A stretch of 64,000 nucleotides of DNA from Chrysopilus asiliformis (taxonomy: Eukaryota; Arthropoda; Insecta; Diptera; Rhagionidae): assembly GCA_964034945.1 (NCBI GenBank), contig OZ035962.1:110735034-110799033 (forward strand), given 5' to 3'. Positions within the stretch are counted from its first letter, which is position 1. Each line of letters begins with the position of its first letter. Positions 33,950-45,349 of this stretch are shown here, piece after piece. The notes beneath the pieces are model-generated. The model made no database searches and was not told the origin of the DNA. It saw only the letters and a program-made list of their open reading frames with translations. The position numbers and the translations under genes were made by a program.

Positions 33950-34135
33950 GCCATAATATAGTAAAAGGTAGCAGAAGATCCTGTAAGAATAACGTGATCA
34001 CTTTTTACCTCAAATTTTTCGGGAAAAAATATCATCTGGAGGTTTTTGAGGTCGCTGAATCCGATTCTGGCATTAAGAAATCTGTAAGGATAACAGAAGT
34101 TCCTGTAAGGAAATATTATTACCTTTTCATGTATT
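33950..34135 (+). repeat. GGGGTCGCTGAATCCG family (N), copy 1
   Basis: Contains AAGATCCTGTAAGAATAACG, a CGGGAAAAAATATCATCTGG segment and TTTTTGAGGTCGCTGAATCC. The same sequence blocks occur at 60.3 and 62.9 kb, and the GGGGTCGCTGAT word at 53.9 kb. Ends undefined. Confidence 0.5.
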
Positions 34136-37054
34136 AAAAAGATTTTCCTGCGGTGCTTTTGTCTACATTGTTGGTTTCACAATTTCCGTCGCCATTTCCG
34201 ATTCAGTCCTTCAACCTCCCCACCCCCTGCCCGCTCTCATCTTGAAAAATCCTTTTATCCACAAAAATCCTCTTATCGAATGAGAATTGACTCTGATGAA
34301 GGTAAAAAACCAACAAGAACAAATTTTAGAACACATAAAAATACTTTTATGTATCAAAAACTGTGTAGAAAATGAGAAAAGTATTTTATATTCGAATTTT
34401 AAACAAATAATTTCAACAGTGGCCCCTAATTGGTTAGAGTGGTGTTTTATACCCTTGCCATTCACCAAAGAAAATACAATTAAATAAAAGATTACCTGTT
34501 AGGCTTTTTATTACTGTGAAAATCGAAAATACCTATAAATTTTAGGCTTTATGGGTACTGGGCAATAGCCAACCGACTGTAGGTCTTCTTTTCCACCTTT
34601 GGCCTTTAAGCATAAATGTTTTTCGTATTCCCCCGGAAAATTCCAAATGAATAAATCTTCTTTATTGAGGAAGAACTACCACCGGAGATAAAGATACAAC
34701 GGCGTATTCGAAGCATAAATCAAATAAATTGACCGCAAACTTTCTGATGGTCGAAAAGTATTTGGCATAGAAAGAGACCAATAGAAACTGATTGTAAGTC
34801 AAAAAAAAAACAAGAAGAAATACAGGAACGTTAAATAGATTGGGTGAAAGGGGGTGGTAGCGGCGGAAATTGTTTTTTTGGGAATGGATATGGCTGATAT
34901 AAAATCGGTCGAATAGTTAAATCCAAACTCATAAATATAACGACGATTCGTTAAATATACACGAAATAACGTTCAGTTCATAAGCTTTTCGGTTTTCCAA
35001 GTCTTAACGAGATACTAACCATAATACGATGGAATGAGTTACCCTTGAAATGGATCGAATCGATTCGAAACAATGAGATAAAGAGGTATTTCCTGTAATT
35101 AATTTTCCTCCTTTGGTGGTCAAATTGGCCCAAAATAGGTTGCTATATAGAAATTCATCCAGTCAATCAGCTAAGTCGATGGTTGTGATTTTCACCAGCA
35201 GGAAGGAAGGCATGAAAATTGCCACGTGCTAGAATAATGTTCTTCCTGTACAATCCAAAGTTACCACTAAGGACACTTGGGAATAATTTTCAAAGGAATC
35301 GTGCAAAATGTTATCTTTCTTAAAATTACGACATAAATATATCACTAAGGCGAGAGTGAACTCAACTCAAAGGGACACAAATCGTCCTTTTTCTAGAGTT
35401 TTTTTTTGTTGTTTTGTTTTGACCACAGAATTAGGCATGAGAAGGGAATTTTTCATGCTACAATATTCTAAGAATCTTCGAAGTTCTAATATAGGAGTGT
35501 GGGCCGAAAAGTTCCAGTCCTGGCAAAAAAATCACTTAATTTCTAAGAAATATTTCCTCTTTTCTCTGGCCCCTTGCTAACAAAAGCCACAAACCGGGAT
35601 TTCACCTCAATCGGTATAGCGGTTTTCCAGTTAGCGGATGTTCAAAATATTGGTGACGCTAGTTTTGCCCTTTTCTAACCCCTCCCACCCTTTTTCCACC
35701 CAAACTCTACCATCATAGAAATTTTTCATTTTTTTTTTTTTGGAACTATATTATGCTCTCACCCTACCACAGTTTCCCTCCCACCCTCCTAAATGACATA
35801 TGACATATTTTATTGGCAACCTGAGATCACAATCGCTAGTGAAAATTATTTTTTGGCGCAGATTTCCCATTTTCTGGAAACCAAATTTTTTTAGAGCTGT
35901 CGATTAACAAACTCCATACACAAATCGTGAAAAAGCATGATGACGGAGGGAAAGGGGTGAGTAAAAGGGCCGATAATAAGCGTGACGTATTTTATGAATA
36001 GTCTCTTATGTTGCGAGGACTTTATTGTACCGAATTTTTGAATTTTCCGAAATATGTGATAAAATTGATGACAACAAAGGTCTATTGCAGAAACCACCAG
36101 TGTGAAACTGATTTAAATAATGGTCCATAGTTAAAGGTTAATGCTCAATGCCCCCTGAAAGACGCTGGCTCTCCTTACTAGACAGACTTACTTCCGACTA
36201 TCTTTCAATAATCATCAACAAAGGATAAATATCCATCTTATATTTCTGACGTCATTGTTCCAAAGTGCGCAAATCGATTCACCACTTGTTTCTCTGTATC
36301 ACAATAAGTTGTTTCCATTCACATTTCAGGATATTCTTATTCCCTTTTTCCCTTATTCCCATTCATTCCCTAATTCGAATCATTTTCTTTCATTTGGTTT
36401 TTGTTGTTCCTTTGTTTTAGCTGCTTGAAGCGATGGTTTATCGTAAGGATAAAATGTCCTTTTTACATAAGAATGTCTGAAAATGATTTACCGATGTTAA
36501 CACCCTTCATTTATTTAGTCGACCCGAATTTCGACCCAGCTATATTTCAGAAAAGTGGTGGCGACATTAGATACCATAAGTATAAGACCATCTCCTTTTT
36601 TTTGTTGCTCTCTTGTACCCACGTTTCCACTACTTAATTTCGGTATATCTATAGAACAAAAGTCGGAGCATAGCAAGAGGCTAGATCTAGAATCGACTGA
36701 AAAATACCTATTTGGGGTAAATATGAGACTGTATGGATCAAATCGACCAATCATCCTCTTGATATCAATTTTTAGGGAAGTTGTCAAATATTTTTCCAAC
36801 GTCCTTTTTTTCCTTTACTTCACTCATTCTCACTCACTATAAAAGGAAGAATAGCAGAAATCCCTACAAAAAGCTCATCATTACAAAACTATGCTATGGA
36901 TTTATAAATGGGATCCAATAAAGTTAAAATAGAGGAGTATGAGAAAAGAATGATGAACAGTCGAACCCTAAAAAACTTAAACTCTCTAATGTGTGATATT
37001 TCGTTTCATACGGATGTATAATTCACAAAAATAGAATTAAATGTTGTTTTTAAA
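34136..37054. other. Unassigned DNA
   Basis: No gene recognised. Helitron-like phrases (GGGATTTCACCTCAATCGG) occur near 35597 and pyrimidine-rich CCC tracts near 35690-35790. Confidence 0.45.
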
Positions 37055-37603
37055 CATAACAAAAGCTATAATTGCCAATCTGGCAATCATTGGAGACCCG
37101 TATGGTGTTACTAGTATCAAAATTCGAACAGTTGTACCAAAATTCCACTTTGAAGTCAAACTTTCCAATAAGATTTTTTAAAATTTATTCCAATTGGATT
37201 TTGATGTATGGGAGTTTTATGTAGAATCATATCCTAAATAACTTTTGTTCTTGCACTTGTTTGATAGGATGCACCGTTTTTGAGATATTCACAAAAACCG
37301 TTTTCGTTCGTATTGGGGGTACCCCCCCTAATGGTCCATTTTTGCCCATTAACGAACTTAGCCTCGCATTTTACGAAAAACGGATCTGCGCAAAATTTTA
37401 AGTCTCTAGCTCAATCCGTGCGCCCGCAATCCGCGCCACAAACAGACAGACGGACAGACAGACGGACGGACATGCAGAAATTAATTATTTTTATCATTCT
37501 AAACACACTGGTGTAATTCATTTTTGTGTGTGATGACGGGATCTTGGCGTTACAAACGGTAAGGCAAAGTTAATATACCCTTTGGTTTCACCATACGGGT
37601 ATA
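37055..37603 (-). mobile_element. HINE-B copy 3, uninterrupted
   Basis: A 549-bp copy, from TATACCCGTATGG (minus strand) to GCTTTTGTTATG, with T on each side. Contains CATGTCCGTCCGTCTG, GAGCTAGAGACTTAAAATTT and the module that recurs in tandem near 60.5 kb. It serves as an uninterrupted reference for copies 1 and 2. Confidence 0.8.
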
Positions 37604-37678
37604 AAAAACACCATGAGTTAATTTTTGCATACCAGTGGTTTTCCAACCACATGGGACGCCGCCAAACATGGTTTTTAC

Positions 37679-38225
37679 GTAGGGTGACAATTTTTATTTT
37701 AGGTGAAGCCGAGACAAAATGAGCGAGAGGAGGAAAATATGAGGATGGCTATAACGGAACACCAACAAAACTTACAAATTTTAAATAATAGAGATAAAAA
37801 TTAATTTAGGAGAAATCTTAGGAAAACAATAAGGAAATGTGCGCAACAGGAAAAAAATTTAAAACAGAATACGACGCTTGAAATCAACAGTGAAAATTAA
37901 CTTGATTTTGAATAATCACAACGGAAATTGTGCAAATACGAATAAAAAAAGCGCCCCAGGTAGAATCTTCTGAGATGCATGCGCCCTGTATAGAAAATCA
38001 TTGAATAGATTAGCCGCAGGCGAAAAAACGTAATTTAAAATTAACCTTAGCTGCAGCAGAGACTTTTCGTAGATTTATTAATCGTATTTTCTAGCATTTG
38101 ATCAAATATAACATCAAAATTAAAACACCCGGGACAAAAGTTTGGTTTTTGCGACGCCGACTGAAAACACATCACTGAATCCGGGATTGTCCCGGTTATT
38201 CCGGTACGTATGCTGCAAAAATGTC
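37679..38225. mobile_element. GGGTGAC-type element (family V), copy
   Basis: Left end AGGGTGACAATTTTTATTTT, followed by GCCGAGACAAAATGAG, matches in reverse the sequence at 57385-57418. The right side has CCCGGGACA and TGTCCCGGTTATTCCGG. A GCCGCAGGCGAAA core occurs at 38013. No coding. The end at 38.2 kb is approximate. Confidence 0.45.
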
Positions 38226-38455
38226 CCTCATGCACATCATATCAAAGCCACTCTCCCTTTTGTTTACTTTTAACCCACTGTACCGATTTTTATTAATTTT
38301 TTGCAAAATTAGTAATACGAAACACAGGCCTTTTTTTACAGAAAACACACTGCCCTACTTTAAAACTCCTTTTCTAATCTAAACAACATTCCAAATTTGG
38401 TCACTCAAAAACTCTGGCCTAAAGATTTTCTTGCAGATCTAGGGTTTAATTTAGA

Positions 38456-38984
38456 GTACCAGGAAGACCGAGCCATGCTCGGCGACCTCAAAATCTGACT
38501 TTTGCTGATTTTTGGGGAAAAACTAAATTCACATTATCTTTACAGGGCTTTTCCAGAGTTTTTAAATTCCCGACCTAGAAAGCTAGAACTAAAACTAACG
38601 CGCGATAACAAAATTTCATAGAAATCGGTTGAGTGGTTATTGAGTAATCGCTGTCACCGATTTTTGAAACGTTGTTTTGAGACACCAGATGAGGGTTATC
38701 GAGGGGAGGGAAAAGTCAGGTCTGTAGTGGAGAAACCGAAAGCCCTTAGCCTCCTTAGTAATACTGTTAAGTTTCATTAAGATCGGATCACCCAATTCGA
38801 AGATACCAGGCGAGGGGTATCGAATGGAATTTTCTCAGAGGTGAGACCTATCTAGATCGATTCCTCGTCCCCGAAAATCCCTAACCCACAAGTTTCGTGA
38901 AAATCGTTAGGCGGGTTTTCGAGATCGTTTGTGCAGACAGACAGACAAACAGCAGACAGACGTTCCTCGTATTATATTATAGGA
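38456..38984 (-). mobile_element. Helitron-like element, family E copy 2
   Basis: Minus-strand counterpart of the 1.7 kb element: 5' TCCTATAATATAATACGAGG preceded by A, AACGTCTGTCTG core, AACGATCTCGAAAACCCGCC and downstream blocks. It carries an empty TTAA site, so it is the reference for the TTAA MITE in copy 1. Confidence 0.6.
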
Positions 38985-41042
38985 TACAAAAACAATACCA
39001 AAGAAGGTTTTATGGATTTTAAAAAAATTACAACAGAGAATAATGTTTTACAATTAAGGCAACGATGTTTTTCAAGATTTCCTTGAACTTATAAATATTT
39101 AACTTTAAAGAGAACTCCAGCATCCACACGAAATTTATGATCTATTATGCGTTTCACTGTACATCAAAGAAAAACCCAAAACAAACAAACACTTGATTCT
39201 GCTTAAAATTACCGTGTATAGATAAAAAAGAATAAAAGAAGGAAGATTTGCTCTCTGTCAATTGGGATAACAACCACTATGTCGACGTCCCGAACAGTCC
39301 ATAGCAGGAAACAAGAAACGAGCATTTAGAAAAGCTATAGAAGTAGGTTTACATTTACTTCCTTGATATTGGCACAACCAACAATAGTCCGAACATTCGA
39401 CCGGTGCTGCTTCTCCTGCTACTGCCAGCCGATGATAATCGGGATGATGTTGGTGGACAGAACAAATGGCTTTCCCCACATGGTCGGAAATTTATCGCCG
39501 ATTTCTGGACACCGCATAAAAATAACATAAATCGTTCAAGAATTCCGGAATTAAAGGACGCCAAACTCAAGTGAGAATGAGACCAAGAAGAAAATACCCA
39601 CAATTCTATTCCATTGAAATCAATGGCCTCATATGTGCATAATATGTGGGATACGGCATCCTCCTTTCGTGTTCTGTTCAATATGTGCCAAATATAAGCA
39701 AGTACAACTGCCCATATACGTCCACACGTCCCTTGGATATTCCAAAAACTGGCTGGCCAAATGTTCAGAATTTCCCATCCACATCTCCATATTACCACGT
39801 GTAGGTTGGAGGTGGTGAACAACGCTTGGACATCCTTCTGGTCCATATTGGGGTGTAGATTCTATTTGGACAGGATAAATTGTGGGACAAAATCAGCCAG
39901 AACAGAGAAAGAAGCAGGCAGCATCAGAAGCAATTTGTTTAAGATGGGAACCAGCGATGATTCGCTTTAACAGTTTCTTTCTGTGCCATGAACGACGATA
40001 TTCAAATGAGAAGTCGTTTATCCTGAGAAGATTGGCTGCGTTGGCAAAAATTTCCGTCTATTGATAAGTTTTTTGCTTTCCCGGCGAATTTTTTCTTCGT
40101 CTTCGCTTTTTTTTTATTTTTTTTTTTATTTTTCAGCACATTTCTTTTTTTTCTCCCTGATTTTTTTCATTATATATTTTTTTTATTTTTATTCCAAACT
40201 CGGTTTTTGGTTGTCACTCTGAACCCCAAAACCAACGGCAGCGCTTTCGGATGGGCCAAATTGAGTTCTTTATGTTCGAAGGCCAGAAAACTTTACTGGA
40301 CCAAATTTAATGAAATTGCTACTTAAGCGGGGATCTAAGGATTTAAGGCTTTTAAGATTTCGAATGTCGACCAATTCCGTTGAATGTAAAAATCGTTCCA
40401 TCGGTTCATGTGTGTATCTTTAGTATAAAAAAAACCCAGTATATATTATGTGTATTAGAGTGTACCCGTATATAAAAATGCTTTGCAAATAATATCATTT
40501 TCAGGGTATTACTTTCCATTGTAGATTTTCTTTTTCCTGATTCTGATTGCGGTCCGCTTCGTCCTTGAATGAATGAAGAAAATTGTTTTCCCGTTTTACA
40601 ATTAAATTACCCTAATTTCAATATGGTAATAATTTGATGTGAATTTATGGCTAATTTTAATTAAATGTTTCGTAATTCCTCGAATTTACTTTGTTGGCGA
40701 TTATGTGTCTATCCGAATTTATTGAAATTAATCTTTTTTGTAACTTAAATTTAAAAATTTGATTTGAAATTTTCTAAATAAAATTTAAACAATGTGTAGG
40801 TATTCACAAAATTAGGTGTTTTTACTATTCCAAACAATAAAATCACTCTACTTCTTTCCCGTTCCCACACAAGTCCCTTCTAGTATTTTTGGTGAATAAT
40901 AGCACGTATCTGGCACTTTAAACATCTAATATAGTATCAGATAAGTGCCAAACACCACAAACGTAAGTAGGCGTCGAAAAGCTTTTTTCCGATTTTCTTA
41001 AAAACGTTTTCGCGGTCCACGCCGTCTTGCCATCTATAAGAT
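38985..41042. other. Unassigned DNA with a GC-richer non-repetitive stretch
   Basis: No gene recognised. The piece 39240-40060 is less AT-rich and free of the repeat families; it has long overlapping frames on both strands but no recognised domain (see findings). Followed by T-rich DNA at 40080-40200. Confidence 0.35.
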
Positions 41043-41045
41043 TAA

Positions 41046-41584
41046 TGATTCAACTACAGTGAAGGCGGCAAGCGGCAGCGGCGGGCGACATTTTTTTTTG
41101 TACTAACGTAGCGCAACGAGAGCTGCTACAATACAGCCGCAACGGCAGCGCACTTTTTCTGTCGCCGCCGAGTTTGAAACAAAGTCAAACTTGCCGCCGC
41201 TGCCCAAAATGTTTTATGAAAACCACCACATTCGGCGCCACATTCTATGACGATTTTTCTTCGTTGTTTTGTGACAACCACCACATTCGGCGCCACATTC
41301 TATGCAGATTTTTGACGTTTTGATTTCGCAAGATGCCGATAACGGAGGAAAAATTAAAAGAGGTCGTAAACAGAAATCCAATGCTCTACGATTTGGCCTA
41401 TCCTCAATACAAAAGGACAGACATAAAGGAAAATAAATCGAGCAAAGTAGCGGACGAATTAAATAAGTTTTGACGTTTCAATTTTGACAGAAGCATATGC
41501 CGACGGCGACGCTATCATTGTAGCTTGCTCGGCGGTATGTGTGGCGGCGCCATGCCGCCCGCCGCCTTCACTGTGGTTGAACCA
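41046..41584 (+). mobile_element. PIF/Harbinger-type nonautonomous element, copy 3
   Basis: Ends TGATTCAACTACA and TGTGGTTGAACCA with TAA at 41043-41045 and 41585-41587. GC-rich subterminal regions, the doubled GCGCCACATTC block and the MADF fragment are in inverted orientation relative to copies 1 and 2. No transposase. Confidence 0.8.
41333..41473 (+). pseudogene. MADF-domain N-terminal fragment, copy 3
   Basis: An intact 46-codon frame MPITEEKLKEVV, then NPMLYDLAYPQYK, then VADELNKF and TGA. The otherwise conserved tryptophan before SKVADEL is serine (TCG for TGG), so this copy has lost a core MADF residue. It is the same fragment as in copies 1 and 2. Confidence 0.6.
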
Positions 41585-43369
41585 TAAGTCCTTCTTGTCG
41601 CTTAGTAACTGACAGAAAAAAATAATCAAAATTAATTTTTGTGTCCCTGGAAATTTAGGAAATCGAACAAAGGGAAAATTTGGAAATCTAAAATATTAGG
41701 AAATTTAATTTCTTCAAAAGTAAATAAAATTTGGGGCATATGTGCTATAATTTCATAATGAAATGCGCCGCAGGTAAAATTAAAAAAAAAAGACATGCAT
41801 TAGTATTCATAATTTATTCAAAAAACCGCGCTGCAGGTGGAAATATACCAGTATATCCTCACGGGGGACCTCTTTTCGTCGAGAAACCCCCCCCCCCCTT
41901 TCTCTCTCTCTCTCTCGCTCTCTCTCTCTTTCTCTCTCTCTCTCTTTCTCTCTCTCTCGAATTGCGGCTGCCCCTAGTTACGCCACTATTTTGCCATATT
42001 TTCACAAACATTTATATAACGAACATAAACCGAATCGTAACTAAATTTTTAATCAAATCAAAACACAATTTGATATTCCATTAGAGTTAAACAAGAAATG
42101 CAATTTAAATACTAACGTTTGAGATATTGTGAGCGTATGAATAAATGTTGTTTTAATTAAAATCTGTCTGATGGTAGCGTAATATTAAATTAAGTCGAAT
42201 TAGATTTGACTATGATACATTTTGCATTATAATATCAACGGAACTCTAAATTAAAATCTCAAATAATTGCTTAAGGATTTCTATAAACACAAAATTTCAA
42301 TTTACTTCTGATTAATTATTCCATTTCAGTTATTCCCCGATACCCTTTCACTTTATAACATATTCATTCCATTAAAATGAAAACACCTTTTACCCAAATC
42401 AAATAACAAAATCTGCAGCATAAAGTAAAAGGTAATTAAATCTAGTTCGTAGTTCATAATTTTACAACGTTTCCATAATTTAATTATGTCAATTCTGTTT
42501 ACAGCACAGCATGAAATTGCAGCTAGCTTGGCGTTGAATTCTTCAGTAAACAAAGTTGTTGAACTCATAAACAATCAAAACAGAAATAACATATAGAATT
42601 CAAAAAAAAAAAAAAGAAAAGCCCACTGGCTCGCATAAACCGAACAAACTAAACTATAAGAGAATTCGTTCGCCAGATTTCAACGTCATCACATCGGATC
42701 CGTTGCCAAGACTTTAAACATGGGCGAAAGAATGACCCTCCCCCCGGCCCGATTTCTTCAAATTGACGTCAAAAAAAATGTTTTTTTCACCTTCTAACAT
42801 ACAGAGAAAAAAAACATCCCATTTTGTTTTTCTTAAAACATCCAGAAAATCCTCTGGTAGATTTGCTTATAAAAATGCAGAAATTCAGTGAAACCGACAC
42901 GGGAACGTTTACAATCGTAATGGGTCCTGACATGTCTGTATCTAGAAAAGATTTCTTGGCCACTGATCACAAAAATGCAATTCGCTCGTTCGCCTCAAAA
43001 CATCGAAATTTAAATCAAAACACATTTTCCTTTTGATATTTTACAATACCAATCTTGCTTGTTTGTATGAAAACAAAAAGATAAAAACAATTTTTTTTAT
43101 ATATATTTAAATTACCAAAATATATCTTCTTTCACGTGTTTAAACTTTAACTGTCCGAACGATATCTCTTTGTATCTGCACCAGATGCGTTCTTATTTTT
43201 GTAAAAAGCTTTTGTTTTTAAACAGAAATATTGCATTTTTGGCACAGCGCCAGGTAAATCAAGTCAAATTAAATTTATTTTGATAACTTGTTATTTATAC
43301 ATCCGATTTAATACGGTAATTGTGCGAAAGTATGAATTACCAACTGGTTAGTAAAAGCATAAAAATTCA
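41585..43369. other. Unassigned DNA with a CT microsatellite
   Basis: A C run followed by (CT)n lies at 41889-41960. The cores TGCGCCGCAGG (41764) and CGCGCTGCAGG (41827) occur 63 bp apart. Otherwise no gene recognised. Confidence 0.4.
41889..41960. repeat. Poly-C plus (CT)n microsatellite
   Basis: A run of C followed by CTCTCT repeats with a few interruptions (TT and CG). Confidence 0.9.
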
Positions 43370-44413
43370 GTTAATGATCAACACAAAACTTTCCTCTGCA
43401 ATATTTAGTTTTGGAAAAAATATGTAAAAAACAATATTTCAAATATCTCGAGATTAGTTAAATATACGGAAGAACCGTTGAAGGAAAAAATGCAGTATAA
43501 ATAATATTCTTTGAATTTAGTAATATACATTTTTTCTCAAAAGCGCAGTTTCTGAGAAATTTTCAAAAAAAAATTCTTTTTTAATATGACGAAAACCGTT
43601 AGAGATATGTTAAAATCGTTAAAGCAAAAAATGTAGAAAATTTCATTTCCTTTAAATTTTGTTATATTAGTTTTTTTCTAAAGGGGCATAATTTTCGAAA
43701 TATTTTCAAAAAACTGCATTTTTTCAAAAAAAAAAAAAAATGTGTAGAAGGTACCCGTTATTGCTAACGTTACTTTTCGAAAACTTGACAAAAACTACGA
43801 TTTTCGTAAAACTCATTTACAAAAAATTTCAAGTCACTAGCTCAAGGCGCTCTAGAGTTATTTAAGATACATAAAAGGGACAGAGACAGACCGAGAGACA
43901 GACCGACAGACCGACAGACTGACAGACCGAAAGGCCGACAGACCGACAGACAGACCGACCGACCGACAGACCGACAGACCGACAGACCGACAGACCGACA
44001 GACAGACAGACCGACAGACAGACCGACAGACAGACCGACAGACCGACAGACCGACAAACCGACAGACCGACAGACCGACAGACCGACAGACAGACCGACA
44101 GACAGACAGACCGACAGACTGACCGACAGACAGACCGACAGACAGACCGACAGACCGACAGACAGACCGACAGACAGACAGACAGACCGACAGACAGACC
44201 GACAGACAGACCGACAGACAGACCGACAGACAGACCGACAGACCGACAGACAGACCGACAGACAGACCGACAGACCGACAGACAGACCGACAAACAGACC
44301 GACAGACAGACCGACAGACAGACCGACAGACAGACCGACAGACAAAAGCACGGACATTCTCATAATTTTCCCCAATTTTCCCCAATGAAGACAATACTTC
44401 CCCTTTGTGGCAG
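43370..44413 (-). mobile_element. HINE-C copy with expanded core array
   Basis: 3' end (plus strand) TGATCAACACAAAACTTTCC resembles the family 3' end at 6.35 kb; 5' end ATTTTCCCCAATGAAGACAA and GGCAG. The central microsatellite is expanded to about 465 bp at 43880-44344. Confidence 0.6.
43880..44344. repeat. GACAGACCGACAGACC array in HINE-C
   Basis: Tandem GACAGACC units, mostly 8 bp, about 58 copies with occasional GACT and GAAAGG variants. Open frames across it are SVCR-type artefacts. Confidence 0.9.
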
Positions 44414-44439
44414 ACGACTATGAAAATGTCTGCTTACAG

Positions 44440-45341
44440 CAGCGTTTCTCAACCTTTCAGTATTCGCGGCCCAATTTTCAATCAAAATTGTCATCACGCC
44501 CCCCCTGCATACAATAAAATGTATACAATAATAACGTAATTTGAGTATTTTGGCGCTAAACCTACACTATTACCCTAATTTTAAACACAAATTACCAAGA
44601 AAACAGTAATTTATTGACATTTGGCAACACCGATCCTCAGCGTTGACAAAACAAGAATCCGGTGCCTTTTTATTGCTCTTGCGTCATTTTTGTGGTTTCG
44701 CGAGAAGTTGTTTTAACTCTCACATTGAACGCGAAACCGACGCGAAACTGGCGCAGAAACTATTTGGTTCCCACAAATTGTTTGAAGTGAGCACAGTGAA
44801 CTTATAGAACGCAGCTACAACGTAACCGCAACGCAAAAGTTTGCAAACTTCTAACTTTGCCGCAGAATTCTGCGTTGACAGTTCATAAAGTGAGGTTGGA
44901 AAAATGTCGTTCGAGGAAAAATTGATAGCCTTAGTGCAAATAACAAAGATAAAGACCAACAAAGCAAATTATCGCTTCAAAATTATCCATTTTTGTAATT
45001 TTTCCAAGTTTATACCACTTTATATTATGTCACTTGTATACTACTTCACGAGCTGCCATCTGCTGCTAGAATTTTGCACTGCCTGACAGTTCAGAGCGTT
45101 GTAGTTGCGTTGGTTTCGCGTTCATTGTGCTCCAAGCGTAAGTTAATAAGTTAATTATTAAATATTATGTCGAAATGTATTTTGTTTTGTATGTATGTAC
45201 TTTCCTTTCAGTCAATTAATAAACTTTTTTAAATATTTTGTCTTGGATATGCTCGCGCCCCCCCTTAAATGTACTCGCGCCCCCCCTTAAATGTACTCGC
45301 GCCCCCCTAGGGGGGCGCGCCCCACAGGTTGAGAATCGCTG
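44440..45341. mobile_element. hAT-type nonautonomous element (902 bp)
   Basis: Ends CAGCGTTTCTCAACC and GGTTGAGAATCGCTG, with the perfect 8-bp duplication GCTTACAG at 44432-44439 and 45342-45349. An 8-bp TSD with a CAG-start, CTCAACC-type TIR is characteristic of hAT. The right end carries three GCGCCCCCC units at 22-bp spacing and a CCCCCCTAGGGGGG palindrome. It contains an inverted-repeat segment at about 44719-45134. No transposase. Confidence 0.8.
44719..45134. mobile_element. Inverted-repeat segment inside the hAT element
   Basis: CACATTGAACGCGAAACC on the left is inverted on the right as GGTTTCGCGTTCATTGTG, with internal GCTACAACG/CGTTGTAG words. It may be a second nested MITE or a secondary structure of the hAT interior; no clear TSD. 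Confidence 0.4.
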
Positions 45342-45349
45342 GCTTACAG

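Noticed and set aside
39355..39846. 163-codon minus-strand frame
   Set aside because: No recognised domain; competes with a plus-strand frame in the same sequence; kept only as a candidate region in findings.
41731..42084. 117-codon frame with LSLSLSL run
   Set aside because: Built on the CT microsatellite; low complexity.
43842..44394. Three overlapping frames of 143-178 codons (SVCRSVCR)
   Set aside because: Same artefact, from the GACAGACC array of HINE-C.
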